A DNA stretch of 64,000 nucleotides from Fratercula arctica (taxonomy: Eukaryota > Chordata > Aves > Charadriiformes > Alcidae). The notes beneath the pieces are model-generated. The model was given only the letters and a program-made list of their open reading frames with translations. It did not search any database and was not told the origin of the DNA. Positions 37,670 to 53,445 of this stretch are shown piece after piece. The stretch covers positions 3,644,374 to 3,708,373 of the forward strand of contig CANTUZ010000014.1 of NCBI GenBank assembly GCA_947846985.1, in the 5' to 3' direction. The position numbers and the translations under genes are program-made. Numbering within the stretch: position 1 is the first letter of the stretch; the number at the start of each line of letters is the position of its first letter.

Positions 37670-38035
37670 GGCGGGCGGGGCGCTCTGCGGGGAGGCGGCG
37701 GTGACCGGAGGCCCCTCCCCGGTCCCTGCTCCCCACCCCCCTCCCCGGTCGCGGTCCCGGCCCCGGTCCCGGCCCCCCCCTCACCCTCAGCCGCCGGCGG
37801 CTCCCCCCTTCCTGCCGCTCGCCGACGGGGGCGGCGCCTACCGATTGCGTCACGTCCTGCTGGCGCGCCGTGATGACGTCACCCGCCGCCCCGCACCGCC
37901 GAACCTTCCTCCCCCCCCCTCCCGTCCTCCACCGCAGCCAATCGCAGCCGCGGGATTTTTCCCGCGGGTGCCGGTAGCCAATAGGATTCAGCGCCGGCGC
38001 GCTCGCCGTTCACACCCTCCTCTCGCCGCCAATGG
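37670..38035 (-). promoter_or_regulatory. RING1 promoter region
   Basis: Upstream of the RING1 ATG lie a CRE palindrome TGACGTCA (37874-37881), an E2F-like TTTTTCCCGCGGG (about 37956), and CCAAT boxes near 37937, 37977 and 38029. CpG is dense and no TATA box is seen. The layout fits a CpG-island housekeeping promoter. Confidence 0.6.
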
Positions 38036-38169
38036 GGGAGCAGCGGGGCGGGGCCAGGGGGAGGAGAGAGGGCGGGGTCGGGTGGGCCGGGGCGGGGCCA
38101 GGCTCAGAAGGGGCGGTGTCCGGATCAGAAGGGGCGGGGTCTAGAAAACAGGGGGCGGGGCCTCGGAGC

Positions 38170-38630
38170 CACCTGCCGCCGCGGGGGCGGGGCCGGGAGG
38201 GACCAGGGACCCCCCCCCCCCCGGTGCCCCCCCGGTGCCCCCCCCGGTGCCCCCGATGCCCGGTGTCTGTGGCAGCCTCGGCTCTGCCCCCCCCCGTCAC
38301 CCCTCCGGTGCCCGGTGTCGGTGGGAGCCCCTCCTTTGCCCCCCCCCGCCCCGCTTCCCCCCCCGTGCCCGGTGCGGGTGGGAGCCCCGGATTTGCCCCC
38401 TCTCCGTGCCCCCCCCCCGGTGCCCCCGGTGCCCGGTGTCGGTGGGAGTCCCGTCTCTGCCCCCCCCCCCGGTGGCCCCCCCTCCCCCCGATGTCGGTGG
38501 GACCCCCGGCTCTGCTCCTCCCCCCTGGTGCCCCCGGTGCCCGGGGTCGGTGGGAGCCCCGGCTCTCCCTCCTCCAGTGCCTCCCCCGGTGCCCTCCCCT
38601 GTGCCTCCCCGGTGCCCCCGGTGTCGGTGG
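38170..38630. repeat. GGTGCCCCCGGTGCC repeat next to miR-219
   Basis: Loose repeats of about 90 bp carry CCCGGTGTCGGTGGGAGCCC. The array ends exactly where the miR-219 hairpin begins. Confidence 0.75.
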
Positions 38631-38631
38631 G

Positions 38632-38710
38632 AGCCCCGGCTCACGACGTCCACACCCAACTCTCGGCCGCCCACACAAGAATTGCGTTTGGACAATCACG
38701 AGCCGGTGCT
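38632..38710 (-). ncRNA. MIR219A1: miR-219 precursor hairpin
   Basis: The minus strand at 38698-38678 reads TGATTGTCCAAACGCAAT plus TCT, the full 21-nt miR-219-5p. The opposite arm at 38663-38642 begins AGAGTTGGGTGTGGACGT, the diverged miR-219-1 3p arm. The arms are closed at the base by CCGGCTC (38706-38700) pairing with GAGCCGG (38642-38636), with a loop of about 14 nt. MIR219A1 lies between HSD17B8 and RING1 on their shared strand in mammals, as here. miR-219 promotes oligodendrocyte differentiation in vertebrates. Processing is inferred from conservation. Confidence 0.95.
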
Positions 38711-38879
38711 CGGCGGCGGGGGGGGGGGGGGCACCGGGACCCCCGGGATCCCCGGTCCCGGGGCCGCCCCGAGCAGCCGGAGCCCGAACCGTGCGGGGCG
38801 GCCCCGCCGGGCTCGCTCCTTCCCGTTGACACGCGTTGGGGGGGGGGTGTGAGGGGCGCGGGGAGCTCGGTGCCGTCGG

Positions 38880-40230
38880 GGACCCCCGGGAGGAGCCGCC
38901 GGTAGCGGGGGAACTGGAGATGGAACAACCGGGACCGGGTGGGGGCGACTCGGGGTGGTCCGGTGTTCACCGGGGAGAGGGTCGGGGGACGCCGGGAACG
39001 GGTCGGGGCATTCCGGGGGGACCGGGACGGAGCAGCTCGGGGACCGGGTCTACCGAGAGCGGGTCAGGATCCACCGGGAACGGCAGCGGGGGCAGCCTGG
39101 GGGGTCCGGGGTCCACCGGGGGGTGGGTCGGGGCATCCCGGGGGTCCGGGGACCACCGGGAGCGGCTCGGGATCTGTCGGGGAGCGGATTGGGGCATCCC
39201 GGGGGGTGTCGGGGTCCGTCGGGGACCGGGTCGGAGCATCCCGGGAGGGTCCGGGGACCACCGGGAGCCGCTCGGGCTCCACCGGGACCGGGTCGGAGCA
39301 TCCCGGGAGGGTCCGGGGACCACCGGGAACGCGTCGGGATCCACCGAGAGCAGGACGGAGCATCCCGGGGGGCTCCGGGGACCACCGGGAACACGGCGGG
39401 GACCGGGTCGGTGTATCCCGGAGGGGTCCGGGTTCCGTTAGGGACCAGGTTGGAGTCCACCGGGACCGGGTTGAAGCATCCCGGGGTGGTCCGGGGACCA
39501 CCGGGAACGCATCGGGATCCACCGGGAGCGGGTCGGGATCCACCGGGACCGTGTCAGAGTGTCCCGGGGAGGGTCTGGGGACCACCGGGAGCGGGTCGGG
39601 GGCCGGGTCGGTGTACCCCGGAGGGGTTCGGGTTCCGTTAAGGACCGGGTCAGGATCTACCGGCAGCGGATCGGGGCATCCCGGGGGGGCCGGGGACGAC
39701 CGGGGCCGGGGTCGGGGTCCGTCGGGAGGAGGTCGGGATCCACCGTGAGTCGGTCGGGATATACCGAGAGTGGGTCGGGAACCAACGGGAGCGGGATGGA
39801 GCATCCCGGGGGTTCCGGGTTCCGTTAGGGACTGGGTGGGAGCATCCCGGGAGGGAGCATCCCCGTTAGGGACCACCGGAGCCGTGGTCGGGGTCCGTCG
39901 GGGAGCGGGTCGGGGTCCACCGGGAGCGGGATGGAGCATCCCGGGAGGGTCCGGGATCCACCGGGAGCGGGTCGGGATCCACCGGGAGCCCGTCGGGAAC
40001 CAACGGGAGCAGGATGGAACATCCCGGGGGGGTTCCGGGATCCACCGGGAGGGTCCGGGATCCACCGGGAGCGGGTCGGGATCCACCAGGAGCCCGTCGG
40101 GAACCAACAGGAGCGGGATGGAGCATCCCGGGAGGGTCCGGGACCCACCGGGAGCGGGATGGAGCATCCCGGGGGGTGCCGAGATCCACCGGGAGCAGGT
40201 CGGGACCCACCGGGGAGCATCCCCGCCTCC
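38880..40230. repeat. 30-bp-type minisatellite upstream of miR-219
   Basis: About 1.35 kb of repeats is based on GGGATCCACCGGGAGCGGGTC and GGAGCATCCCGGGAGGGTCC, with units of about 28-30 bp grouped in pairs. Frames of 200 to 490 codons here are repeat artefacts. Confidence 0.85.
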
Positions 40231-40770
40231 CCCAGGACCCCCCTCCCCCGGTGCCCCTCTCCCGCCCCCCCCATTTCCCTCCCACGAACACCCGTGGGGT
40301 GTCCCCCCCCCCCCTTCCAACCGTGCCACCCCCCCCCGTCCCGGTTCGCCCCCTCTAACCCCGCTGACCGGAGCGCTCCCTCCGGTCCCGCTCGCCCGGC
40401 GGCCGGTAATGGCGGAGGACGGCGGGGCACAAAGCCGGGGCCTCCCCCCCTCCCCCCTTTTCCCCCCCCCCGGGTGGGGGCCACCCAGCGCGGGGACCCC
40501 CGGGACACCCCCCCCCAACTCTCCCCCCGCCCCCCCCATCCTTAAAGCCCCGGTTGCCCCGAGTGACGGGGCCCTGAATGGGCGGCATCTCCCGGGCCCC
40601 CACCGGGCGCCGGCTTCAAACGGGGCCCCCGCCCCCTCCCCCGCCCCTCCCCCCCCGCCCCTCCCCCCTGCCCCTTTTGTCCCCGGGCCCCGGCCCCGGC
40701 CCCAGCTCAGGGGGGGGGGAGGGGGGGGGAAGGGGGAGGAAACTGAGGCAGCGCAAAGGGACCCAGGCGT
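40231..40770. other. CpG-rich unique segment
   Basis: This is a non-repeated GC- and CpG-rich island between two minisatellites. On the plus strand an ATG in fair context at 40409 opens a Pro-rich frame (MAEDGGAQSRGLPPSPLF). I have no homology for it. The island could equally be the promoter of the pri-miR-219 transcript on the minus strand. Confidence 0.25.
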
Positions 40771-40774
40771 CCGG

Positions 40775-41215
40775 GTGGGAGCCCCCCCCCCCCAAGACCC
40801 CCCCCCTTGTAGGGCTGGGGACCCACGTGTCCGCGACCCTCCCCCCGAGACCCCCCCCCGTTGTCACCCCAATTAGCACAGGGGACCCAAGTGTCCGGGT
40901 GGGGGAACTCCCCCCCGCCCCCCGCAAGACCCCCCCTTTGTCACCCCCCACAGGACAGGGGACCCAAGTGTCCGGGTGGGAGACACCACCCCCCCCCCGA
41001 GACCCCCCTATTGTCACCCCCCACAGGACAGGGGACCCAAGTGTCCGGGTGGGAGACACCACCCCCCCCCCGAGACCCCCCTATTGTCACCCCCCACAGG
41101 ACAGGGGACTCAAGTGTCCGTATGGGAGACCCCCCCGTCACCCCAATTAGGGCAGGGGTCCAGGACCCGCCCCCCCCCCGACACCCCCCCGTTGTCACCC
41201 CCCGCAGGACAGGGG
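40775..41215. repeat. 73-bp minisatellite
   Basis: About six copies contain GGGACCCAAGTGTCCGGGTG and TTGTCACCCCCCACAGGACA. Neighbouring copies at 40961 and 41034 are nearly identical. Confidence 0.85.
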
Positions 41216-41308
41216 GGTGACACCTGGGGGGGATGCCTGGGTGACAGCAGGTGACATCCAGGTGACAGCAGAGGCGGTGCCAGCGAGGGGGTGGGGGGTG
41301 GCACCCCG

Positions 41309-41314
41309 TTTATT
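41309..41314 (-). terminator. HSD17B8 polyadenylation signal
   Basis: A minus-strand AATAAA lies about 50 bases past the HSD17B8 stop. Confidence 0.8.
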
Positions 41315-41362
41315 TGGGGGGGGGGTGTGTGACACGGGGGGGGGGGAGCGTGTCCAGATCCA

Positions 41363-44300
41363 TCACATGAAGAGTCCCCCTGAAAGGAGAGAGATTGTGG
41401 GGACAGGGACACTGCGGGGGGGGACAAGGGGACATGGGGGGGCACAAGGGGACATGCGGGGGGACATGGGGACACTGCGGGGGAGATGGGAACACTGGGG
41501 GGGAAATGGGGACACGGGGGGGACATAGGGACACTGTGGGGGGGAAAGGGGCCACTGCAAGGGGTGACATGGGGACACTGGGGGGACACAGGGATACGGG
41601 GAAGACATGGGGACACTGGAGGGGGACACGGGGGGACACACAGGAACACTGGGGCGGGACCTGGGAACACTGGGGGGACACGTGGACACTGTGGGGGGGG
41701 ACAAGAGGACACAGGGACACGGGGGGGACATGGGGACACTGTGGGGGGAGACATGGGGACACTGGGGGGGGCGTGGTGACACTGGGGGGACATGGGGACA
41801 ATAGGGGGGACACAGAGACATTAGGGGGACACAGGGACACTGGGGGACATGGGGACACTGGGGGGGACACGGGGACACTGGAGGGGCATGAGGAAACGGG
41901 GAGGCATGGGGACACTGGGGGGGACGTGGGGGGGATGTAGGAACACTGTGGGGGGGACAGGGGGACACAGGGACATGGGGGGGCATGGGGACACAGGGGG
42001 GACATGGGGACACTGCGGGGGGAGACATGGGGACACTGGGGGGGACACGGGAACACTGGGGGGGACACAGGGACACGTCGGGGACGTGGGGAGACGTGGG
42101 GACGTGGGGATGCTGAGAGAGGATATGGGGACACTGGGGGGACATGGGGACACTGGGGGACACACAGGGACACTGGGAGGGACACAGGGACACCGGGGGG
42201 ATGACACTGGGGGGGGGGGTGACACCGGGGGGGTGACAGCACGTCCCCACCTGTCACCTCCACGCTGGCCCCCGTGATGTAGCTGCTCTCCTCCGAGGCC
42301 AGGAAGGCGCAGACGTCCGCCACGTCTGGGGAGGGGGGACGGACACGGTGACACCCAGGGGACCGTCCTGTCCCCCCGGGTCCCCGTGTCCCCCCACATC
42401 CCCACATCTCCCCTGTCCCCATGTCCCCCCTGTCCCCCCTGTGCCCATGCCCCCCCACATCTCCATGTCCCCCCGTCCCCATGTCCCTCCCATCCCCCCT
42501 GTCCGCCCACATCCCCCTGTCCCCATGTCCCCCCATGTCCCCACATCTCCCTGTCCCCGCATGTCCCCATGTCCCCCCACGTCCCCATGTCACCCCATGT
42601 CCCCCCTATGTCCCCACATGACCCCCCATCCCTATGTCCCCCCACATACCCATGTCCCCCCGTCCCCATGTCACCCCATGTCCCCCCACGTCCCTATGTC
42701 CCCCTCTGTCCCCCCTGTGTCCCCATGTCCCCCTGTCCCCATGTCTCCCCACGTCCCCTTGTCCCCCGTGTCCTCCCACTTCCCCATGTCCCCCTGTCCC
42801 CATATCCCCCCTGTCCCCCCTTTCCCCCCTGTCCCCATGTCCCCCCTGTCCCCTCATGTCCCCATGTCCCCACATCCCCCTGTCCCCTCCTGTCCCCCTG
42901 TCCCCCCATGTCCCCTTGTCCCCCCACATCCCCATGTCCCCCCATGTCCCCACTCACCCTCCGGGTCCCCGAGGCGTCCCATCGGCACCATCCCTGCAAA
43001 CTGAGCCAGGACAGCGTCACCCCATCGGTGTCCCCAAGCGTCCCCTCCCCGTGTCACCCCACCCTGCCCCCCCGTTACCTTCTCCAGCACCTTGGGGGGC
43101 ACCTTGTCCGTCATGGGGGTGACAATAAACCCCGGCAGCACCGCGTTGCACCGGATCCCGAACCTGGGGGGGGGACAGGGACATCCGTGGGGCTTGGGGT
43201 GTCTCCCCCCCCGCCTCCGTGTCCCCGCCATGTCCCCCCGTGTCTCCATGTCCCCCCGTGTCCCCCCTGTCCCTATGTTCCCCTACATCCCCATGTCCCC
43301 CTGTGTCCCCCCTGTCCCTATGTTCCCCTACACCCCCATGTCCTCCCGTGTCCCCCCTGTCCCTATGTCCCCCTACACCCCCATGTCCCCCCGTGTCCCC
43401 CCTGTCCCTATGTCCCCCTACACCCCCATGTCCTCCCGTGTCCCCCCTGTCCCTATGTCCCCCTACACCCCCATGTCCCCCCGTGTCCCCCCCTGTCCCT
43501 ATGTCCCCCTACACCCCCATGTCCTCCCGTGTCCCCCCTGTCCCTATGTCCCCCTACACCCCCATGTCCCCCCGTGTCCCCCCTGTCCCTATGTCCCCCT
43601 ACACCCCCATGTCCCCCCGTGTCCCCCCTGTCCCCGCATGCGCCCGTGGGTCTTGGGGTGTCCCCCCGCCGTGTCCCCATGTTCCCCTGTGTCCCCCCTG
43701 TCCCTATGTTCCCCTACACCCCCATGTCCCCCCGTGTCCCCCCTGTCCCTATGTCCCCCTACACCCCCATGTCCCCCCGTGTCCCCCCTGTCCCTATGTC
43801 CCCCTACACCCCCATGTCCTCCCGTGTCCCCCCTGTCCCTATGTCCCCCTACACCCCCATGTCCTCCCGTGTCCCCCCTGTCCCTATGTCCCCCTACACC
43901 CCCATGTCCTCCCGTGTCCCCCCTGTCCCTATGTCCCCCTACATCCCCATGTCCCCCCGTGTCCCCCCTGTCCCCGCATGCGCCTGTGGGTCTCGGGGTG
44001 TCCCCCCGCCGTGTCCCCATGTTCCCCTGTGTCCCCCCTGTCCCTATGTCCCCCTACACCCCCATGTCCCCCCGCGTCCCCCCTGTCCCCACATGTGCCC
44101 GTGGGGCTCGGAGTGTCGTTGTCCCCTGTGTCCCCATGTCCCCTACCTGGCCAGCTCCTTGGCGCAGGTCCGGGTCAGTCCCTCCACCCCGGCCTTGGAT
44201 GCCGCGTAGTTGGCCTGGCCCAGGTTGCCCACCTGGGGGGTGACACGAGGAGGGGGTGACACAAGGCGGGGTGTGACACGAGTGTGTGTGGGGGGTGTGA

Positions 44301-47218
44301 CACCAGTGTGGGGGGTGACACCCTCATCCTTGTCCCCAAGCCCGCGGCGCTGCCCACCTTGCCCACGATGCTGCCCACGTGGATGATGGAGCCACCAGGA
44401 GCCCCCGCGGCCACCAGCGCCCGGGCCACCGCCTGTGTTACCAGGAAGGTCCCCTGGGGGGGGGACACAGGGCCGTGGAGGGTGGGGGATGTCCCCCTCC
44501 ATGTCCCCATCCCCCCATGTCCCTCCGATGTCCCCCATATGTCCCCATGTAGCTCACGTGCCCCTGTGTCCCCCATGTCCCCCCCACATCCCCAATGTCC
44601 CCCCGTGTCCCCATCCCCCTCATGTCCCCCTGATATCCCCATGTCCCCCATATCACCCATGTTCTCTGATGTCCCCATGTCCCCTGATGTCCTTTCAATG
44701 TCCCTGTGTCCTCCCTGTCCCTGTCCCACTCTCCCCCTGATGTCCCCATGTCCTCCCTTGTCCCCATATCCCTGTGTCCCTCATGTCCCCCCCACATCCC
44801 CAATGTCCCCCCAATGTCCCCATGTCCCTCATGTCCCCATGTCCCTCCGATGTCCCCCAATGTCCCCCATATCACCCATGTCCCTCCTGTCCCCATTCCC
44901 ATGTCCCCGTGTCCCCCCGATGTCCCTGTGTCCTCCCTGTCCCTGTCCCACTGTCCCCCATGTCCCCGTGTCCCCCTGATGTCCCCATGTCCTCCGTGTC
45001 CCCATATCCTCGCATGTCCCCATGTCCCCCGATGTCCCTATATCCCCCCATGTCCCTGTATCCCCCCGATGTCCCCCATGTCCCTGTGTCCCCCATGTCC
45101 CCACATCCCCCATGTCCCCATATCCTCCCATTTTCCCCCAATGTCCCCCTGTCCCTAATGTCCCCCATGTCCCCACCATGTCCCCCATGTCCCCATATCC
45201 TCCCATGTCTGCCCGTCCCCACGTCCCCCAATCTCCCTATGTTCCCCATGTCTGTCCCCCTTGTGACCCCCCATGTCCCACTATCCCCCCGATGTCCCCA
45301 TGTCCCCCATGTCCCCGAGTCTCCCCATGTCCCCATATCCTCCCATGTCCGCCCGTCCCCATGTCCCCCGATGTCCCTATGCCCCCCCGATGTCCCCATG
45401 TCCTCCATGTCCCCCCCGTGTCCCCCATGTCCTCGCATTCTCCATGTCCCCATGTCCTCCATGTCCCCATATCCTCCCATGTTTCCCCCATGTCCCCCTG
45501 TCCCTAATTTCTCCCATGTCCCCCCCGTGTCCCCAGGTCCCCCATGCCCCTCGATGTCCCCTGATGTCCCCATGTCCCCCGATGTCCCCGTACCGTCAGG
45601 TTGACCCCCAGCACCTCCTGGAAGTCCCCTTCCCCCAGCCGCAGCAGGAACTCGTCCCGGGTGACACCGGCGCACCCCACGCAGACGCTGGGGGGGGGCC
45701 CCAAAATGCTCCTGCAACGGGGGGGGGGGGGACACACATGGGTGTGGGGGGAGGGACGTGGGGCCCCCCCCGTGTCCCCACTCGGGGTTTGGGGGCGGTA
45801 GGGGGGGGGTTTACCTGGACGCGGGCCAGCAGCTGGGTGACACTGGGGGCCGAGGCCACGTCCACCCCGAAGGCAGCGTGAGGCCGGTGGGGGGGGCCCC
45901 CCATCTCGGCATGGGGTGTCCCCCCCCTCGCGTGGAGCCCCCCCACGGTGTCCCCAGCCCCCGCTTCGTCCCGGTCAGCCACCGCCACCCGGGCGCCCTC
46001 CCGTGCCAGGCGGGCGCAGACGGCCCGGCCGATGCCGCTGGCACCTCCTGTCACACCGGGGGGGGTGGTGGTGTCACACGCGTGTGGGGGGTCACCTGTG
46101 GGGTGCCCCACTCGGGAGACCCCCCCCACGGGTATCTGTCACCCACCCCACGTGGCCCAGGGGATTGTGTCCCCCCGCCCAAGTGCCACCCGTGGGATCT
46201 GTCACCCCCCCCAGTGCCACCCATGGGGTGTTTCACTCTCCCAAGTGTCACCTGTGTGGTCTGTCACCCCCCCCAGTGCCACCTGTGGGGTCTGCCACCC
46301 CCTCAGTGCCACCCATGGGGGGGGTTTCACCCTCCCAAGTGTCACCCGTGGGGTCTGTCACCTCCCCCCCCAGTGCCACCCATGGGGTGTTTCACCCTCC
46401 CAAGTGTCACCCGTGGGGTCTGTCACCTCCCCCCCCAGTGCCACCCATGGGGTGTTTCACCCTCCCAAGTGTCACCCGTGGGATCTGTCACCCCCCCCAG
46501 TGCCACCCATGGGGTGTTTCACCCTCCCCAGTGTCACCCGTGGGGTCTGTCACCCCCCCCAGTGCCACCTACGGGGTGTTTCACTCTGCCAAGTGTCACC
46601 TGTGTGGTCTGTCACCTCCCCCCCCAGTGCCACCTGTGGGGTCTGCCACCCCCTCAGTGCCACCCATGGGGGGGGTTTCACCCTCCCAAGTGTCACCCGT
46701 GGGGCCTGTCCCTTGTCCCAAAGCGTCACAAGGATTGTCCCCCCCCCCCCACGGTGCCACCCGTGGGGTTTGTCCCCTGTCCCAAGTGTCACAGGCTTTG
46801 TCACCCCTCTAACGGTGTCAGCCGTGGGGTCTGTCACCTCATCTCACAGAGGTTTGCCCCCCCCCCCCCCCCCCCCCCCCAACCCAGGGTCCCCCCGTGG
46901 GCTGACACGCCCCCTCCACGTGTCACAGGGGGCTGTCCCCCCCGTGTCCCCCCCCATCTGCCACCCCCCCCGGTCACAGAGGTCTGTGTCTCCCCGAATG
47001 TCCCAGCGTGGGGCCTGTCACCCCCCCCCCCCCCCCCCGTGGTGACTGTCACCCCCCCCTTGAGGACTCTGTGTGTCCCCCCCTCCCCGTGTCCCCACGC
47101 CCCCCCCCCCCCACGTCACACGTGATCCCGCCCCACGTGGGTGTCGTCCCCCCCCCACCACGTCACGGCCACCTGTCACCAGCGCCAGGGCCCCGCCGAG
47201 CCGCCCCGCCGAGGCCAT
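41363..47218 (-). CDS. HSD17B8: HSD17B8, SDR-family dehydrogenase, one frameshift
   Basis: The nine exons are 47218-47173, 46047-45815, 45711-45594, 44453-44358, 44232-44147, 43163-43079, 43000-42958, 42325-42251 and 41379-41363. The product would be about 265 aa. Short-chain dehydrogenase motifs are clear: TGGASGIG cofactor loop, CAGVT, the serine in HVGSIVGK, and the active-site NYAASKAG. The C terminus reads EVTGGLFM. The family works in mitochondria, as the 3-ketoacyl-ACP reductase alpha subunit with CBR4, and oxidises estradiol. Exon 3 has 118 nt where 117 are needed. A C9 run on the sense strand (45698-45690) has one C too many between GCATTTTGGGG and AGCGTC. This may be a homopolymer sequencing error or a real break. 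Everything else is conserved, so I favour error. Confidence 0.93.
41395..42240. repeat. G-rich minisatellite in HSD17B8 intron 8
   Basis: Irregular copies of GGGGACACTGGGGGGACATG fill the intron (G-rich on the plus strand). Confidence 0.85.
42345..42950. repeat. C-rich minisatellite in HSD17B8 intron 7
   Basis: Copies of CCCCATGTCCCCCCTGTCCC fill the intron. They are complementary to the repeats in intron 8 on the other side of exon 8. Confidence 0.85.
43205..44135. repeat. 45-bp minisatellite in HSD17B8 intron 5
   Basis: About 15 or more copies contain TGTCCCTATGTCCCCCTACA, with an exact 45-bp step (43361, 43406, 43451). A longer block carrying GCATGCGCCCGTGGGTCTTG or a close variant recurs near 43636 and 43976. 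The frames of over 300 codons in it are artefacts. Confidence 0.9.
44480..45590. repeat. Minisatellite in HSD17B8 intron 3
   Basis: Irregular repeats of CCCCGATGTCCCCATGTCCC and CCCCCATGTCC fill the intron (C-rich on the plus strand). Confidence 0.85.
46085..46850. repeat. 60-65-bp minisatellite in HSD17B8 intron 1
   Basis: About a dozen copies contain CACCCATGGGGTGTTTCACC and AAGTGTCACCCGTGGGGTCT. A 24-base C run follows at about 46857. Confidence 0.85.
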
Positions 47219-47300
47219 GGCGGCACCGGAAGTGACCAGCGAGGCGCCGCGGAGCGGGCACGGCGCGCGGCCGCTCTACGCCCCCACTCTATGGTCGGTC
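47219..47300 (-). promoter_or_regulatory. HSD17B8 core promoter
   Basis: An ETS site ACCGGAAGTG (47225-47234) sits just upstream of the ATG in CpG-rich DNA without a TATA box. Confidence 0.45.
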
Positions 47301-47430
47301 CTCCAACACCCCCCTTTTTTTCCCCTATTTTTCCTTGGGTTTTTGGCGTCACACGGATTCCCGGGTCCCCCGTGGGGCCTGGCCCCATGGATGCCCTCAG
47401 GGCCCGTCCGGCTCCGCTCAACGTTTCTTT

Positions 47431-47436
47431 TTTAAT
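47431..47436 (-). terminator. Possible SLC39A7 polyadenylation signal
   Basis: A minus-strand ATTAAA lies 755 bp past the SLC39A7 stop. No AATAAA is nearer. Confidence 0.35.
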
Positions 47437-47579
47437 CAAAGCCATAATCCATAACAGTCGTTACAAAAAATACCCCCCCAACACCCCAAAACCTGCCCGG
47501 CAACAGGGCACCCCATGGCCTGGATGCCTGGGTGTGTCCCCCCCCCCCCCCGTGTCACACACATATACCCCCCCCAACT

Positions 47580-52531
<4,952 letters not shown>

Positions 52532-52567
52532 TGCCCCGGTGAGGGGAGACGGGTCAATCAATGGCTC

Positions 52568-52930
52568 CTACCATAGAGACAAAGGGATGAGCATCCAGAC
52601 AAGCCCCAATGGCTCCCAAGGGACAGACCATAGAGACAGAGCCCAGAGTGGTGGGGCGGGGGGCTAGAGCGGCCCCAACGGGCCACATCATAGAGTTGAA
52701 GAGGAGGTAGAGCAGCACGAACTGACTCTACCATAGAGACGAAGGGATGAGTGTCCAGACAAGCCCCAATGGCTCCCAAGGGACAGACCATAGAGACAGA
52801 GCCCAGAGTGGCGGGACGGGGGGCTAGAGCGGCCCCAACGGGCCACATCATAGAGCTGAAGCGGAGGTAGAGCGACCCCACCACAGAGACGAAGGGCTGA
52901 GGGTGCAGAGCGGCCCCCCAGGGGCACCAT
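52568..52930. repeat. 160-bp direct repeat in SLC39A7/RXRB interval
   Basis: Two nearly identical copies (52568-52727, 52728-52887) each start CTACCATAGAGAC and contain GGCCACATCATAGAG. A short third part continues to about 52930. They lie on the SLC39A7 side of the shared promoter region. Confidence 0.85.
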
Positions 52931-53139
52931 AGAGAGGGGGAAGAGGCGGCCGGAGCGGCCACCGCACGGAAACCGGCGGGAAGGGCCGTAGAGAGGGCGG
53001 TGGGCCCGGCCATAGAATGAAGGGGCGGGGAGGGGGGCAGAGCGGCCGGCGGCGGGGCCCTTCTATCCCCCTCTCTATGCCCCGGGGGGGTGTCTCACCG
53101 TCCGCGCGTTCCGTTCCCTCCGGCTCCGGGCCCGACGTG

Positions 53140-53270
53140 GCACCGCGGCCCCGCCCCTTTTCCCGCGAGCTCTCGCGAGATCTCGCGTGTGGCGGGAAAG
53201 GAAGCCGGGAAGGTGACGGGACGGAAGTGGCTGAAGGCGCCGCCGCCATCTTGGAAGCGGGCACGGCGGG
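53140..53270. promoter_or_regulatory. Divergent SLC39A7/RXRB promoter core
   Basis: The palindrome TCTCGCGAGA (53171-53180) is the element bound by BANP in CpG-island promoters of housekeeping genes. Downstream are GACGGAAGTGG (ETS-like, about 53218) and GCCGCCATCTTGG (about 53242), a YY1 site in the orientation typical of positions just after a start site. There is no TATA box. Confidence 0.65.
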
Positions 53271-53445
53271 GAGAGGAGGGGTGGCGCGGGGGATGCCGGG
53301 AGCCGCGCGGGGCATTGTGGGGCGGTGGGGCCCGCAGGCGGCGGCGCCCGGAGCAGGCCGAGCCCGGGGGGGGGGCGGCGGCGGCGGCGGGGGGGGGGGG
53401 GGGGTCGGTCGGTCCGAGAGGCCGGAGCCCCCCCGGCAACGCGGG

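Noticed and set aside
38836..40876. Long Gly/Ser- or Pro-rich frames of up to 491 codons
   Set aside because: Products of the GGGATCCACCGGGAGC minisatellite.
43205..44135. CRISPR-like regular repeats
   Set aside because: Direct tandem repeats without unique spacers, in a vertebrate intron; not CRISPR.
42386..44259. 607-codon Pro/Cys-rich open frame and relatives
   Set aside because: Translation of TGTCCCC repeats across HSD17B8 introns and real minus-strand exons.
53017..53445. Upstream in-frame extension of RXRB
   Set aside because: The frame is open, but much of it is a Gly run and promoter-like CpG DNA; not annotated as coding without transcript evidence.
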